A DNA stretch of 19,164 bases from Candidatus Aminicenantota bacterium (GTDB lineage Bacteria; Acidobacteriota; Aminicenantia; Aminicenantales; Aminicenantaceae), in NCBI GenBank assembly GCA_016926925.1, contig JAFGNQ010000012.1, forward strand, positions 1 through 19,164, read 5' to 3'. Position numbers and translations under genes: made by a program. How positions within the stretch are numbered: the first letter of the stretch is position 1; each line of letters starts with the position of its first letter. Positions 1 to 8,817 of the stretch are shown in pieces. Under the pieces are notes generated by a model that saw only the letters and a program-made list of their open reading frames with translations, did not search any database and was not told where the DNA came from.

Positions 1-189
1 CGACTATCTATCCAACGATTCCTTTCACCAAAGAGTGACCGACCGGCAGGCCGCAATTATGAGTGTCTGGGCAAGAGAACATCTTATGAGAAGGATGTTC
101 TCACCTCTAATCCATTATCCTGCTCTTCCCGGGAGATCAAAACCATCAATAGTGCAGCGCCCTTCAGGACATGTAGCTATCAGGCATGT
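1..189. other. Noncoding tail downstream of fabD
   Basis: No reading frame of credible length or start context is visible here on either strand; the short minus-strand starts at 82, 115, 146 and 187 each run into a stop after at most about 25 codons. The one structure is a perfect 9-bp inverted repeat, GAGAACATC at 75-83 and GATGTTCTC at 94-102, just downstream of fabD. It has no T-tract on the minus-strand side, so it is not a classic intrinsic terminator. It could be an mRNA 3' stabilising hairpin. Confidence 0.5.
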
Positions 190-1113
190 TCAGGAGAGGA
201 GAGCTTGTGCTTTGGCAAGAGATTCTGGATTGGAAACGCTCAAGGCAGTGGGGGCGGATGTCCAGGCTCGGCCTATTCTCTTGATGAGCCCGGAGAGAAC
301 CCTTCCTGATCCCAATTCCACGACATAATCATAATCCCCATCTTGAAGATGCTCCATGGACTTGTACCACAGGACAGGACGGGTCACCTGTCTCTTGAGA
401 GCGTCTCTGGCGTCGGCACCTCTATATATGACCTTTGCATCGACATTCGTAATGATGGGAAACTCGAGGTCCTTGAATTCCACATCGTCCAGATCATGGG
501 AAAGTTTCTCTTCAGCCGAAATCATGAGCCGGCAGTGAAAAGGCGCGCTCACAGGCAAAAAAACCGAGCGGGGCGGATTCAGCAGCGAAAGTGCCTCTTT
601 TACGGCCTCCTCATGCCCGGCAATGACGATCTGTTCTTCACTGTTCCAATTCGCAATTTCCGCTACTCCCCCCTGCACTCTAGCCAACGCAACGGTGACG
701 TCCTCGTGCCGAGATCCCAAGACTGCAGCCATCGCACCTACGCCCACAGCGACCGCTTCCTGCATATATTTCCCCCTTTTATGAACAAGGGCGACCGCAT
801 CTTCGAACTTTAATCCGCCTGAGGCAACCAATGCCGAATACTCTCCAAGACTATGCCCTGCGGCTATGGCCGGCTTTTTTTGAAGAAGGGAAAAAGCGAT
901 GGTACTGACAACAAGCAGTGCGGGCTGGGTGTTCTGTGTCAGCTTGAGGTCCTCTTCCGGTCCCTCAAAACAAATTTTCGACAGCTGATAACCCAAAACC
1001 TCATCCGCCCTGGCAAACATCTCTCTGGCTAACGGAGATCCCTCGTAGAATTCTTTCCCCATTCCGACTTCTTGAGATCCCTGACCTGGGAATAAAAGCG
1101 CCAATTTCCGCAT
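190..1113 (-). CDS. fabD: Malonyl-CoA:ACP transacylase FabD
   Basis: This enzyme moves the malonyl group from CoA to acyl carrier protein, which supplies the extender unit of type II fatty-acid synthesis in the cytoplasm. The 307-residue length is typical of FabD. Visible family signatures are FPGQGSQ at residues 8-14, the nucleophile motif GHSLG with Ser88, Arg113 in the position that binds the malonyl carboxylate, and catalytic His193 in APFHCR. The start is well supported: AAAGGAG lies five bases before the ATG. It is last in the tamB-bamA-surA-like unit, 26 bases after the preceding stop, with no promoter seen in that gap. No other fab gene lies in the window, so its link here is to envelope assembly genes rather than to a fab cluster. 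Confidence 0.96.
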   Translation of the reverse strand: MRKLALLFPGQGSQEVGMGKEFYEGSPLAREMFARADEVLGYQLSKICFEGPEEDLKLTQNTQPALLVVSTIAFSLLQKKPAIAAGHSLGEYSALVASGGLKFEDAVALVHKRGKYMQEAVAVGVGAMAAVLGSRHEDVTVALARVQGGVAEIANWNSEEQIVIAGHEEAVKEALSLLNPPRSVFLPVSAPFHCRLMISAEEKLSHDLDDVEFKDLEFPIITNVDAKVIYRGADARDALKRQVTRPVLWYKSMEHLQDGDYDYVVELGSGRVLSGLIKRIGRAWTSAPTALSVSNPESLAKAQALLS

Positions 1114-1139
1114 GCGAGCTCCTTTCTTTCTATGAGGAT

Positions 1140-1826
1140 TTAGTCTTCTCGATGAAATATCTGGATTTCCGATTTTTTCCTCAAGTTATCTATCCACTCT
1201 TCGATCTGTTTCTTGTTTTTTTCTTGTTTTAGCGACTCCTCTATTTCGTTGAGCACATCCAACATAGGCTTCGCTTCCCGGCCTTTCTCTTTCTGTTCCG
1301 GGAGATATTTTAGCTCATAATAATTTTCGATATCTTTCAAGCTAACCGAAGCCGATGTTTTAAACCTGTCGGTGATGATTTTCCGGAAGGCAAGCCATTC
1401 TATCACATAGGGTTCAAGATCTTTTCTGTCCATCCCGAACCGCTGGAGTTCACCCCGAAACCGCACGGCACCCAATCGTACAATGATTTCATCTATATAT
1501 GTATCCAGAACATCCTTTTGGATGGGCGGCGCTTCTCCGGCCAGTTGGAGAACGACCTTACGATCGATCAGCTCGTCGAGGTATCTTTCCAAGTCGGCAT
1601 TTTCTCCCGCAACATTCCCGCTGGAAAATAAGCCGAAGGCCGTGATGATTTTTAGATCGCTCAGAGTGATCAAATCATCATTGACAAGTGCCTCAACCCG
1701 GTCCACAATTTCCTTTTGATTTGATGACGAAAACAATACTTCCTGAATCATGGCAACGGCAAGGCACACACAGAGGGCGCATCCGACCGCGCCGATTTTC
1801 TTCCGGTACCTGATTTTAGAAAACAT
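1140..1826 (-). CDS. SurA-like periplasmic chaperone lacking a PPIase domain
   Basis: A 228-residue protein with a basic N-terminus and a hydrophobic stretch at about residues 11-32, consistent with a signal peptide or N-terminal anchor. The mature part opens with a segment (VDRVEALVNDDLITLSDL) that resembles the start of the SurA/peptidyl-prolyl isomerase chaperone core, then continues as a helical region ending in a Lys/Glu-rich tail. Known SurA carries one or two parvulin domains after this core; none is visible here, so it would be a chaperone-only form. The start overlaps the end of the upstream bamA by 11 bases, which suggests translational coupling, and fabD follows 26 bases later. The likely role is holding unfolded outer-membrane proteins for the adjacent barrel-assembly protein; this rests on context and N-terminal similarity. 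Confidence 0.72.
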   Translation of the reverse strand: MFSKIRYRKKIGAVGCALCVCLAVAMIQEVLFSSSNQKEIVDRVEALVNDDLITLSDLKIITAFGLFSSGNVAGENADLERYLDELIDRKVVLQLAGEAPPIQKDVLDTYIDEIIVRLGAVRFRGELQRFGMDRKDLEPYVIEWLAFRKIITDRFKTSASVSLKDIENYYELKYLPEQKEKGREAKPMLDVLNEIEESLKQEKNKKQIEEWIDNLRKKSEIQIFHRED

Positions 1827-4551
1827 TTCCGATAGTGATAAAGCCCAGTATTCTCTCTTCTTCGGAAGGCGAATTCACATACCAGGCGAGCTCAATCCTG
1901 ATCGGTCCCAAGGGAGTGCGGTAGCGCAACCCCAAACCTACGGCATTTTGAAATGTAGCGAGGCTGACCTCTTTCCTTCGGTCCCATACATTGCCGGTAT
2001 CGTAAAACACGGTCCCGTATAAATCTTTGAAGGCAGACAGGAGCGGGAAGGAGAGCTCGAAATTAAACAGCATAAGGGCAGAACCGCCGACCGGTTTCCC
2101 CGAATTGCGATCCTTCGGACCGAGCTCGTCAAATCGGGTGCCCCGGAATGAATTGCTTCCGCCGGCAAAAAACCTCTCATGAATAGGCGTGCGTCCTCTG
2201 CCCAAGCCCAAACGAAATGTCCCGCTGATGGTCAAGTTGGAATCGATGGGGACGTAATGTTGATATTTGGTAAAAGTTTTTAAAAAATCGGACTCAACTT
2301 TGAAGAGAGGATACGCCCACTCCAGAACCGAACTGAGAAAAAAGCCCTTCTTTGGGTTGAACGGATCATCACGCATGTCCCAAATAAAAGTCTCGGCGAT
2401 AGATGTCTTGGAATACGGAAAAAACCTCCTGTCGATCGTGGATTCCGAAACCAGAAGCGTGGTCAATTCCGTCCTTTCATACCCCAGTGTCGTGAGGAGG
2501 TCCATGTTTTTCATGCTCAAAATCGGTTTTATTGCTCCGATCTGTATACCACGCCTGTCGAAACTAAAGCTTTTTCGCTCTTCCTGCTCGATCCAGCCGT
2601 TCAAGTAGGTTCCAAGAGGGAGACTGAAGAGATAAGGCTGCTCCCAGGTGAAGACAGCTCTTTTCTCCCTTAAACTGAGCTGTCCCACGAGGCTCAACTG
2701 CGCGGCTATCCCGAAAATATTGCTCCGGATGTACTCCGCCGTCCCTCGCGGCCTGACCTCGTTGTTCCAAACGGCTACCGTCTGGGGCTGGCTTCTTGTC
2801 TCTAATCCGATCCCTAAGCTGGCATAGTTGAGGCTTCCCTCGACGACACTGATAAGCAAGTTTTCCTTATCAGGTGAAAGAGGAATCTCCTCGATATCGA
2901 CACCGGTAAAAATGCCGAGATTCTCGAGCCTTGTCTCCGTTTCCCTTATCAGGTCAAAACGGGCCAAATCACTCTCTTTCAGGCGAACTTCCCTGAGTAT
3001 GGTGCTCTTTTTGGTTACTTTATTGCCGGTGATAATGACACGATCCACCCAGACTTGCTTACCCTCGTCGATCATAAAATGGATGGAATACCGATTCTCC
3101 TCCTCCGGCTGAATCCTTGCTTTGATCTGCATCCCTCTGAAGCCGTTATTTTTATAGTGATTCTCCAAAAACTCGATGTCCTTCTGGATGCCGGGTTGAA
3201 AGTAGGGGCCGCCTTCCGAGGCCCTTATTTGAGCAAGAAGCTCTTCTCTGTCGAAGCTCCGGATGCCTTCGAATGTGATACCTGCGATCGTTTCCTGTTT
3301 CCCTTCTTCAATCTGAAAAATAGGCCTGACACTCTTGTCTGCCCTTTCGAAGACCAAATTCACTCTTGCATCGGGAAATCCTTCACTTTTATAAAGAAAT
3401 TCTATTTCCCTGGGAAGCTCATAAAGCCTTGCTCCGCTTATACTGCCTATAAAAGGTATATTGCTTCGTATAAGAAGAGCTTTTTTTAATTGAGCCGGTG
3501 TGAAATGCGAGAGGCCCTCGAACGCCATAGCTCCAATTTTGTATTTCGCTCCGGATTCCACCTGGTACACAATCCTTATTCGGTTGGGACTTCGTTCAAT
3601 ATGTGAAGAGACCGAAGAGAAAAGATATCCTTTTTGTCTCATGTAGACCACGATTTTGGCTTCACCTTCAGCAAGTCCCCATTCTTCAAAAATTCTAATC
3701 TCCCATATGGGCCGCAGCAAACTCAGGGGCACATCGGCCCCAAGCACGACGATTTCAATCTTTTCATGGGAGATGACTTCGATATTGAGCGAGACAGTCC
3801 CCGCCTCTCTATCGAAATTTTTATCTTTCAGCTTGATCTCGACACGCCGGTAGTCTTCCGACACATAGCGTTCCTTGAGCACCTCCAAATCCTTATCGAG
3901 AACAGAGGGAACGAATTCCCCGTCCGATTTGGTGTCCATCTCGTTCATCAAATCGTCGGTGGAGAAGATGAGATCTCCGGTAAAAGAAATGCCGGCGACA
4001 CGAAACCGCTCGAACTCTCCGATCTCAAAAAGGACATCGACAGCAGATTCCCCAGGAAGCTTGTTCACTGTCGGCTCTATCTTTACGTGGAAATATCCTT
4101 CATCATTAAGGGTCATCGTCAGTTCTTCAATGGCGGCAGCCAGCTTTTCCGAAGAGTACGAGCTTCCCTCCCGCAAAGCGGTAATCCCTTCTTTAAACCC
4201 TTTTGTTGCTATTGCATCGGATCCACTGAAAATGATTTTTCGGGTGAACAATCTCTTCGCCAGAAGGAAGGTCAACACAATATCTTGACTTCCTTCCCTG
4301 AAAACTTGGATGTCGGAAAAAAGTTCCGTCGCGTAGATTCTCTTGATACTGGAATTGATTTCCTTCACGGAGAATGAATCTCCCTGTTTGATGGATATCA
4401 GTTTTTCCATATCACCGGAACTCGGTTCGCCGTCAATCTCTACCGTCACGCGACTCACGAAAGGAGTCGACTCGTCAAAATAGGAATAGGCACTCTGCGG
4501 GATCAAGAAGCTGATGAGCAAAAGGGAGAAAAACAAAGTTTTTACTCTCAT
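1816..4551 (-). CDS. bamA: BamA/TamA-family outer-membrane assembly protein with about seven POTRA repeats
   Basis: An Omp85-family insertase that folds beta-barrel proteins into the outer membrane. From the ATG at 4551 it is 911 residues: a signal peptide ending near residue 23 (PQSAYS), POTRA-like repeats at about 31-100, 101-180, 181-263, 264-335, 336-418, 419-498 and 499-573, then a beta-barrel from about 574. The barrel carries the loop-6 type motif SFRGT and ends in an aromatic residue (GNVF), as barrel substrates and Omp85 proteins do. Repeat 4 is short and the least typical. An ATG at 4590 would add 13 residues and overlap tamB by 26 bases; 4551 is preferred because it puts the signal peptide at the N-terminus, although neither start has a strong ribosome site. 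BamA normally has five POTRA domains and TamA three, so the name bamA is provisional; the tamB neighbour also allows a TamA-type role. Confidence 0.9.
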   Translation of the reverse strand: MRVKTLFFSLLLISFLIPQSAYSYFDESTPFVSRVTVEIDGEPSSGDMEKLISIKQGDSFSVKEINSSIKRIYATELFSDIQVFREGSQDIVLTFLLAKRLFTRKIIFSGSDAIATKGFKEGITALREGSSYSSEKLAAAIEELTMTLNDEGYFHVKIEPTVNKLPGESAVDVLFEIGEFERFRVAGISFTGDLIFSTDDLMNEMDTKSDGEFVPSVLDKDLEVLKERYVSEDYRRVEIKLKDKNFDREAGTVSLNIEVISHEKIEIVVLGADVPLSLLRPIWEIRIFEEWGLAEGEAKIVVYMRQKGYLFSSVSSHIERSPNRIRIVYQVESGAKYKIGAMAFEGLSHFTPAQLKKALLIRSNIPFIGSISGARLYELPREIEFLYKSEGFPDARVNLVFERADKSVRPIFQIEEGKQETIAGITFEGIRSFDREELLAQIRASEGGPYFQPGIQKDIEFLENHYKNNGFRGMQIKARIQPEEENRYSIHFMIDEGKQVWVDRVIITGNKVTKKSTILREVRLKESDLARFDLIRETETRLENLGIFTGVDIEEIPLSPDKENLLISVVEGSLNYASLGIGLETRSQPQTVAVWNNEVRPRGTAEYIRSNIFGIAAQLSLVGQLSLREKRAVFTWEQPYLFSLPLGTYLNGWIEQEERKSFSFDRRGIQIGAIKPILSMKNMDLLTTLGYERTELTTLLVSESTIDRRFFPYSKTSIAETFIWDMRDDPFNPKKGFFLSSVLEWAYPLFKVESDFLKTFTKYQHYVPIDSNLTISGTFRLGLGRGRTPIHERFFAGGSNSFRGTRFDELGPKDRNSGKPVGGSALMLFNFELSFPLLSAFKDLYGTVFYDTGNVWDRRKEVSLATFQNAVGLGLRYRTPLGPIRIELAWYVNSPSEEERILGFITIGNVF

Positions 4552-4564
4552 CGCTTTATCCGCG

Positions 4565-7500
4565 CTAGAACCTTTTGTGTATCTTGACATCGAGACTTAC
4601 CCGTCCTTCTTCATCTCTTGTCCCGACGATGGAAATATCATTGGTCAACTCCCATTCGATGCGGGTGATATCGTCCCTTTGGGCGGTGAGGTTTGTCGAA
4701 TAAAGGAAAAATATGTTTCTTGATATTTTTTTGCCGACTGTCAGACGTGCCGTTACCGCCGAAGAGGCCCCCATCATGAAGGGATCTATCCGGAATCGAT
4801 CGATGCTGAAGAGATTTTCCGCACTCTTCTGTGCCGGCTCGGAAAGCTGGAAAGACACCAGGGATGCGGTTCCAATCTGTGTGCTCCGGTCATACTGGTA
4901 GGTCCGCTTAAAGGCCTCCCCCATGGCCAACAGAGCCAAAACATCTTCGGGAGGCAGCGGAGGGGATGAACTCAGCTCTGGATTGAGGCTTTCCAGAAAA
5001 CCGTTGAGCGAAAACGTCACACGGAAATCTTTGACATATGTTTCTCCCTTGAAACTGATGAAGGGTTCTATTTTGGCAGGATTGAAGAAGCTGACTTTGC
5101 CGCTGAGCACCTTGAATTCCCGGTCTTGGAAATAGACTTCTCCTTCGACCAATTCGATATCACCGGTTATGATCGGGTCCAAGATTCTGCCGTTTATAGA
5201 CAGATCGAACCTTCCGCGGACCCTTCCTAAAGAATTTTCCATCCATGCATTTCCATCGCCATGCAGGCGAATATTCAAGTTGAGGTCGTCGAAATAGCTG
5301 GGCTCTCTTCGTGGCGTGAAGAGGGAACTGGATGAGAAGGCGAATTTTTCTTCAAGCTCTCTCTGCCAGAGTGCCTGGTGCACATAAAAATTTCCTATCA
5401 AGTCAAATCTGTTCTCATCTCTCAGGAGGTTGACGGTACCATCCGCAAGCGCCCGTGTTCTTTCGATAAGCGCCAAGTGCATGTCTTTGCCTTCAGCGAC
5501 AACATCGATCTTCTCAATGCCCTTCAGTCCGATTTTCAGCGTTCCTGAGCCTTGAACATCCCCTTCGCCCATCTTCCCTTGAAAAGACCGGATGGAAAAA
5601 TCGCCGTTTTCGAAGAAGACAAGGGCCGAAAAATCCCTGAACGCGTGGGCGAACTGGGGAAAAGGCAAGACAGATCCTTGAGCATCAATGGCTCCTTTAA
5701 TCCTTGGAGATTGTTTCGTCCCGCTCAAATCTGCAAGATAATGCACTTCCCCTTTGGCACCTGTCCAGGGCAGCAGGAGGTCGGGATTGGTGAACGATCC
5801 GTTGATTTTGCCCTCAATGGATTCTTCGATAATCGGAATTCCCAGTGATACCGAGAAGCGATTTTCTCCAGGCAAAAAATTCCCCTCCAACCTCAAGTCC
5901 AGACGTTCCGGAGTGAAACTCAATTTCGCTTCTCCCTGAGATTCGGTCTTCTGAAACGGTTCCATATGCAAATCGCGGATGAAAAAAGGCCCCATAGCGG
6001 CATCAGAACCGAAATCACCGCTTCCCTTTATGTTAAAGGACAACATGCCTTGAAGCTGAGGATTCACAACAGATAGGTTTAAATCGTCGCCATTGACATC
6101 AAGATCGAATTTCTGGCTTAGAAGCTTCAACAATGCCCTACCTCGAATTTGCCCCTCGTAAAGACCGAAACGTAGCTCGCTGAAAAACAGAGCATTTTCC
6201 TCCCACGTGAATTTCCCGCTGACCCGTGAGATAATTTGCGATAGGAAAGTCATTTGAGGGCTTGAAAAATCCCCTTCGACCTGGACTGCAATCCCCCTTT
6301 GTGTGACCTTAAAATTCCCTGAAGCAGTTCCTGCAAGGGGAAGCAGGATATCCAATTTGGGCAATAATGTCTCAGCCAGGCCTTCATCAAGCTGGATATC
6401 GGCCTTTGTCTCATCCGGCGTGGAAACCACGTTGATTCTCCCCTTCATTGCCGGATCTTGAACGCGAAACCTTCCGTAGAAGGTCTTCTCATTGATTTCA
6501 ATCGCTCCGGTAACCGATTCCGCATCAAAAGTGTCGAACCCCCCAGGCGATATGGAGACCGTCCCTTCGATTCTGGGAAAATCATAATCTTCGAAAATCC
6601 GAACCCGAGCCCTGCCGGAACCTCTGATCTCCGGGAATTCAAAGTTTTTTTGAAGCAACAGCGAAACAAACTCACGAGTCTTTCTTACATCTTTGACATC
6701 CCCTTCTATAGAGACATCCACATTGTTTTCAATATCGATTTGCCCTTGAACACGGACCTTGGCAAAATTAGAATCCAGATCCTCGGAAAAGAGAGAAACC
6801 TTTCCTTTATCGAATGTCAAATCCATATTTCCACGGAACAAAAACTCCTTGCCGGTACCATCTTCCACATCATCTCTAAATTCAGCTTTTGCAGTGATGC
6901 GTTCATTGATGACAGAAAAAGTACCCCAGACGGGAGAAAGCACAGGCCAGGGAACCTTGATATACTTCATTATGGGATCCAGGTGCACAGCTCGGACGGT
7001 TCCCTCGACCTTATCGTCGTGAAAACGAAGCCGCAGATGCCCTCCTGGAAAATTCTTTCTTTGGATGTTCAGATCCAGAAGGCCTCCCGCGCTCTGACTA
7101 AAATCGAGATCACCGTTGACACGGCCCATATGAGTCTGGTTGAACACAAGGGTATCACTCGAGAGAGAACCGGTAAAACGGACTCCTCCATTCTCCCGCA
7201 ACAGGACACCCTTGCCTTGAGCCTGGCCTTCATAATCGAAGGGGAGGTCCAGGAGTTTTGCTATCAGGTCGATTTGAACGTTATAGGAAGTGTTGATTTG
7301 AATTTCCGGATCCGATGGATTGACCAAAGTCCCTTCGGCCCGCAGGATTCCCTGAGGACTGCTGATTCTCGCTTTTTGGATATGGATGGAATCCCCTTGA
7401 CCCTCGAGCGCCAAGCTCAATCGTCCCTGAATCTCATTTTGAAGTTGGCCCAATGCAAGCTCATATGTTTCGACCTCGGCATTCATAGTGTATCTGTCCC

Positions 7501-7993
7501 CTTTTTGAGAGAGGTGAGCATTGATGCCCCCTGCTTGAAAGCGTACTTCACTTCCCCAAAAATAGAGCTCTCCATCCCGTAACAAAACTTTGTCCACCGT
7601 AAAGGGAAAAATCAACCTGAAATCGCCAGGTTCTCCTTCGCTCCTGGTTGCTCTGGAGACTCGAAGAACAGGACTTTCGACAATCACGGTAACCGGTTTC
7701 TCTCTAGAGAAAAGAGAACGATAGGAAATGCCGATAGCAACTTTTTTGGCAGAGAAAAACGGGGATACGGATACAGATCTTGCATCTTCCAGAATAAGAG
7801 AAGGAGGGAAGAGGTTCAGATAGAGTCTGGTGTAACCGAATTTATCCTGGATTTCTTTCTTTATCTGGTTGAGAACGATATTCTTGAGGGTGATCCCCAT
7901 TCCCGAAACAACAAACAAGACAATTGCGATCACCAAGAGCCGCCTGACCCTCCTGTAGACACTCATCAATTCGGAAAAGCCGTAACTTCGCAC
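4565..7993 (-). CDS. tamB: TamB/AsmA-like envelope-spanning protein (DUF490)
   Basis: A 1142-residue inner-membrane-anchored protein of the TamB family, which bridges the periplasm and takes part in outer-membrane protein assembly and, from recent work on AsmA-like proteins, phospholipid transport. There is one N-terminal membrane segment (about residues 19-36, LLVIAIVLFVVSG). A very long stretch rich in alternating beta-strand segments follows. The C-terminal TamB domain is recognisable by GEVYFQDREFKVLSGKVSF and the later PPEDVLALLAMGEAF. The chosen start is a GTG with AAGGA about eight bases upstream; an ATG nine codons in (7966) lacks such a site. It is first in the unit and lies 13 bases before the bamA start at 4551. 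A promoter is seen at 8055-8084. Confidence 0.93.
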   Translation of the reverse strand: MRSYGFSELMSVYRRVRRLLVIAIVLFVVSGMGITLKNIVLNQIKKEIQDKFGYTRLYLNLFPPSLILEDARSVSVSPFFSAKKVAIGISYRSLFSREKPVTVIVESPVLRVSRATRSEGEPGDFRLIFPFTVDKVLLRDGELYFWGSEVRFQAGGINAHLSQKGDRYTMNAEVETYELALGQLQNEIQGRLSLALEGQGDSIHIQKARISSPQGILRAEGTLVNPSDPEIQINTSYNVQIDLIAKLLDLPFDYEGQAQGKGVLLRENGGVRFTGSLSSDTLVFNQTHMGRVNGDLDFSQSAGGLLDLNIQRKNFPGGHLRLRFHDDKVEGTVRAVHLDPIMKYIKVPWPVLSPVWGTFSVINERITAKAEFRDDVEDGTGKEFLFRGNMDLTFDKGKVSLFSEDLDSNFAKVRVQGQIDIENNVDVSIEGDVKDVRKTREFVSLLLQKNFEFPEIRGSGRARVRIFEDYDFPRIEGTVSISPGGFDTFDAESVTGAIEINEKTFYGRFRVQDPAMKGRINVVSTPDETKADIQLDEGLAETLLPKLDILLPLAGTASGNFKVTQRGIAVQVEGDFSSPQMTFLSQIISRVSGKFTWEENALFFSELRFGLYEGQIRGRALLKLLSQKFDLDVNGDDLNLSVVNPQLQGMLSFNIKGSGDFGSDAAMGPFFIRDLHMEPFQKTESQGEAKLSFTPERLDLRLEGNFLPGENRFSVSLGIPIIEESIEGKINGSFTNPDLLLPWTGAKGEVHYLADLSGTKQSPRIKGAIDAQGSVLPFPQFAHAFRDFSALVFFENGDFSIRSFQGKMGEGDVQGSGTLKIGLKGIEKIDVVAEGKDMHLALIERTRALADGTVNLLRDENRFDLIGNFYVHQALWQRELEEKFAFSSSSLFTPRREPSYFDDLNLNIRLHGDGNAWMENSLGRVRGRFDLSINGRILDPIITGDIELVEGEVYFQDREFKVLSGKVSFFNPAKIEPFISFKGETYVKDFRVTFSLNGFLESLNPELSSSPPLPPEDVLALLAMGEAFKRTYQYDRSTQIGTASLVSFQLSEPAQKSAENLFSIDRFRIDPFMMGASSAVTARLTVGKKISRNIFFLYSTNLTAQRDDITRIEWELTNDISIVGTRDEEGRVSLDVKIHKRF

Positions 7994-8054
7994 TTCTTTT
8001 TTCCTTGCGGGATGTGCTCCTATTCCTTTTTATCCTGGATCAAACCGGTATATC

Positions 8055-8084
8055 ACTATAGCATTTTTCCTCATTTCGGTCTAA
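8055..8084 (-). promoter_or_regulatory. Predicted sigma70 promoter of the tamB-bamA-surA-like-fabD unit
   Basis: On the minus strand TTAGAC (8079-8084) and TATAGT (8055-8060) are separated by 18 bases. This places a start near 8048 and gives a 5' leader of about 55 nt to the tamB GTG. Prediction from motif only. Confidence 0.5.
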
Positions 8085-8088
8085 TTCG

Positions 8089-8124
8089 CCTGAATTATCC
8101 ACAAAAACCGCCGACACTTTTGGC
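8089..8124 (+). repeat. Possible degenerate end of a family 1 repeat element
   Basis: CCTGAATTATCCAC at 8089-8102 matches the terminal repeat of the family 1 elements (CCTGAATTATTCAC) at 13 of 14 bases. The following A-run, G/C-rich segment and CACTTT resemble the hairpin-bearing end of the copy at 18536-18675 read inwards from 18675. No matching opposite terminal repeat is visible, so this is at most a remnant. It lies four bases upstream of the tamB -35 box. Confidence 0.4.
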
Positions 8125-8133
8125 CGTGTTGGG

Positions 8134-8303
8134 ATGTATTTCCATTGAAGCGAAAGTGTATGGGTATAGGGAAGGAGAGCGAGTCCTCAATCGGATGAGT
8201 CCCATTGTGAAAGGGGGAAAGCTCGTGCGAGTCACAGTCAGTTCGAGTCGTATGGGGAGGGTGGAAAGGTCTTCGACGAAAATGAACTGTGACGAACGCG
8301 CAC
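8134..8303. repeat. Family 2 structured repeat region, copy 1
   Basis: The gap between accB-like and tamB carries three spaced units beginning near 8155, 8198 and 8246 that share an AGTCSYATKG-like core. The best-formed unit is a nested hairpin. GTGCG (8225-8229) pairs with CGCAC (8299-8303). GTCACA plus GTTC (8231-8244, with a 4-base bulge) pairs with GAACTGTGAC (8284-8293). The 39-base loop contains AGTCGTATGG and GTCTTCGACGAA. ATGTATTTCCAT at 8134-8145 matches 10 of 12 bases of the left arm of the long inverted repeat in the second copy. Short frames crossing this DNA on both strands show no protein character. Confidence 0.6.
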
Positions 8304-8324
8304 ACAAGCCTGATCGATACGGGA

Positions 8325-8816
8325 TTATTCGACTGAGAAAAGCAAGGCACCCGTTTCAACGGAAGTCCCTTGCTTCGGTCCTATCTTAGTGATTTTCCCT
8401 TTCTGGGGTGATTTAATCTCGTTTTGCATTTTCATGGCTTCGAGAATCAATACAGCCTGTCCTTCTTCGACCTTAGATCCTTCTTCGACCAAGATATTCA
8501 CGATTTTGCCCGGCATGAAGGTTTTGATATCCTGTTTTCGTCTTTCACCCGAACTTCCTCTCAAAATCTTGGAAGCGGTTTTTTTCTCGATTGCATAGCT
8601 CTTTCCGTTGATGCAGACAGAATAGGAGGAAGTATTGGGGCAAATGATGGCGTTAAAAACTTTGCCGTCGATGTTCAAAAGTATTTCAGCAGAGCTCAAG
8701 AATTCCACCGACACATCATACATCCTTTTACCCAAAGCCACCTGTATGCGGTTTTTCGCCTTTTCTCTTAGGCTGAGCTTGTACTCCTTGTTGTTCAGCC
8801 AGAATGATACGTTCAT
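8325..8816 (-). CDS. Biotin carboxyl carrier subunit of an acyl-CoA carboxylase
   Basis: This 163-residue protein carries the swinging biotin arm that shuttles CO2 between the biotin carboxylase and carboxyltransferase subunits. The C-terminal half is a classic biotinyl domain (TFMPGKI at about 99-105, then EAMKMQ with the biotinylated lysine at residue 129). The N-terminal half is the beta-rich spacer seen in propionyl-CoA carboxylase/methylmalonyl-CoA decarboxylase-type carriers rather than the Pro/Ala-rich linker of E. coli AccB, so I do not assign accB. The ATG follows the upstream biotin carboxylase stop after a single base (TGAGATG), which indicates coupled translation. It is the last gene of its unit; the structured repeat region begins about 20 bases downstream and may act as its 3' end. 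Confidence 0.9.
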   Translation of the reverse strand: MNVSFWLNNKEYKLSLREKAKNRIQVALGKRMYDVSVEFLSSAEILLNIDGKVFNAIICPNTSSYSVCINGKSYAIEKKTASKILRGSSGERRKQDIKTFMPGKIVNILVEEGSKVEEGQAVLILEAMKMQNEIKSPQKGKITKIGPKQGTSVETGALLFSVE

Positions 8817-8817
8817 C

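Noticed and set aside
3634..4377. A 247-codon plus-strand open frame
   Set aside because: It is a shadow of the POTRA-encoding part of the bamA gene, with no domain character or start context.
6458..7582. A 374-codon plus-strand open frame
   Set aside because: It lies entirely antisense to tamB, whose TamB domain and operon context are clear. The frame has no recognisable protein features.
8012..8389. Open frames on both strands through the gap between tamB and the biotin carrier
   Set aside because: They cross the family 2 hairpin region, have mutually incompatible frames and show no protein-like composition or ribosome site.
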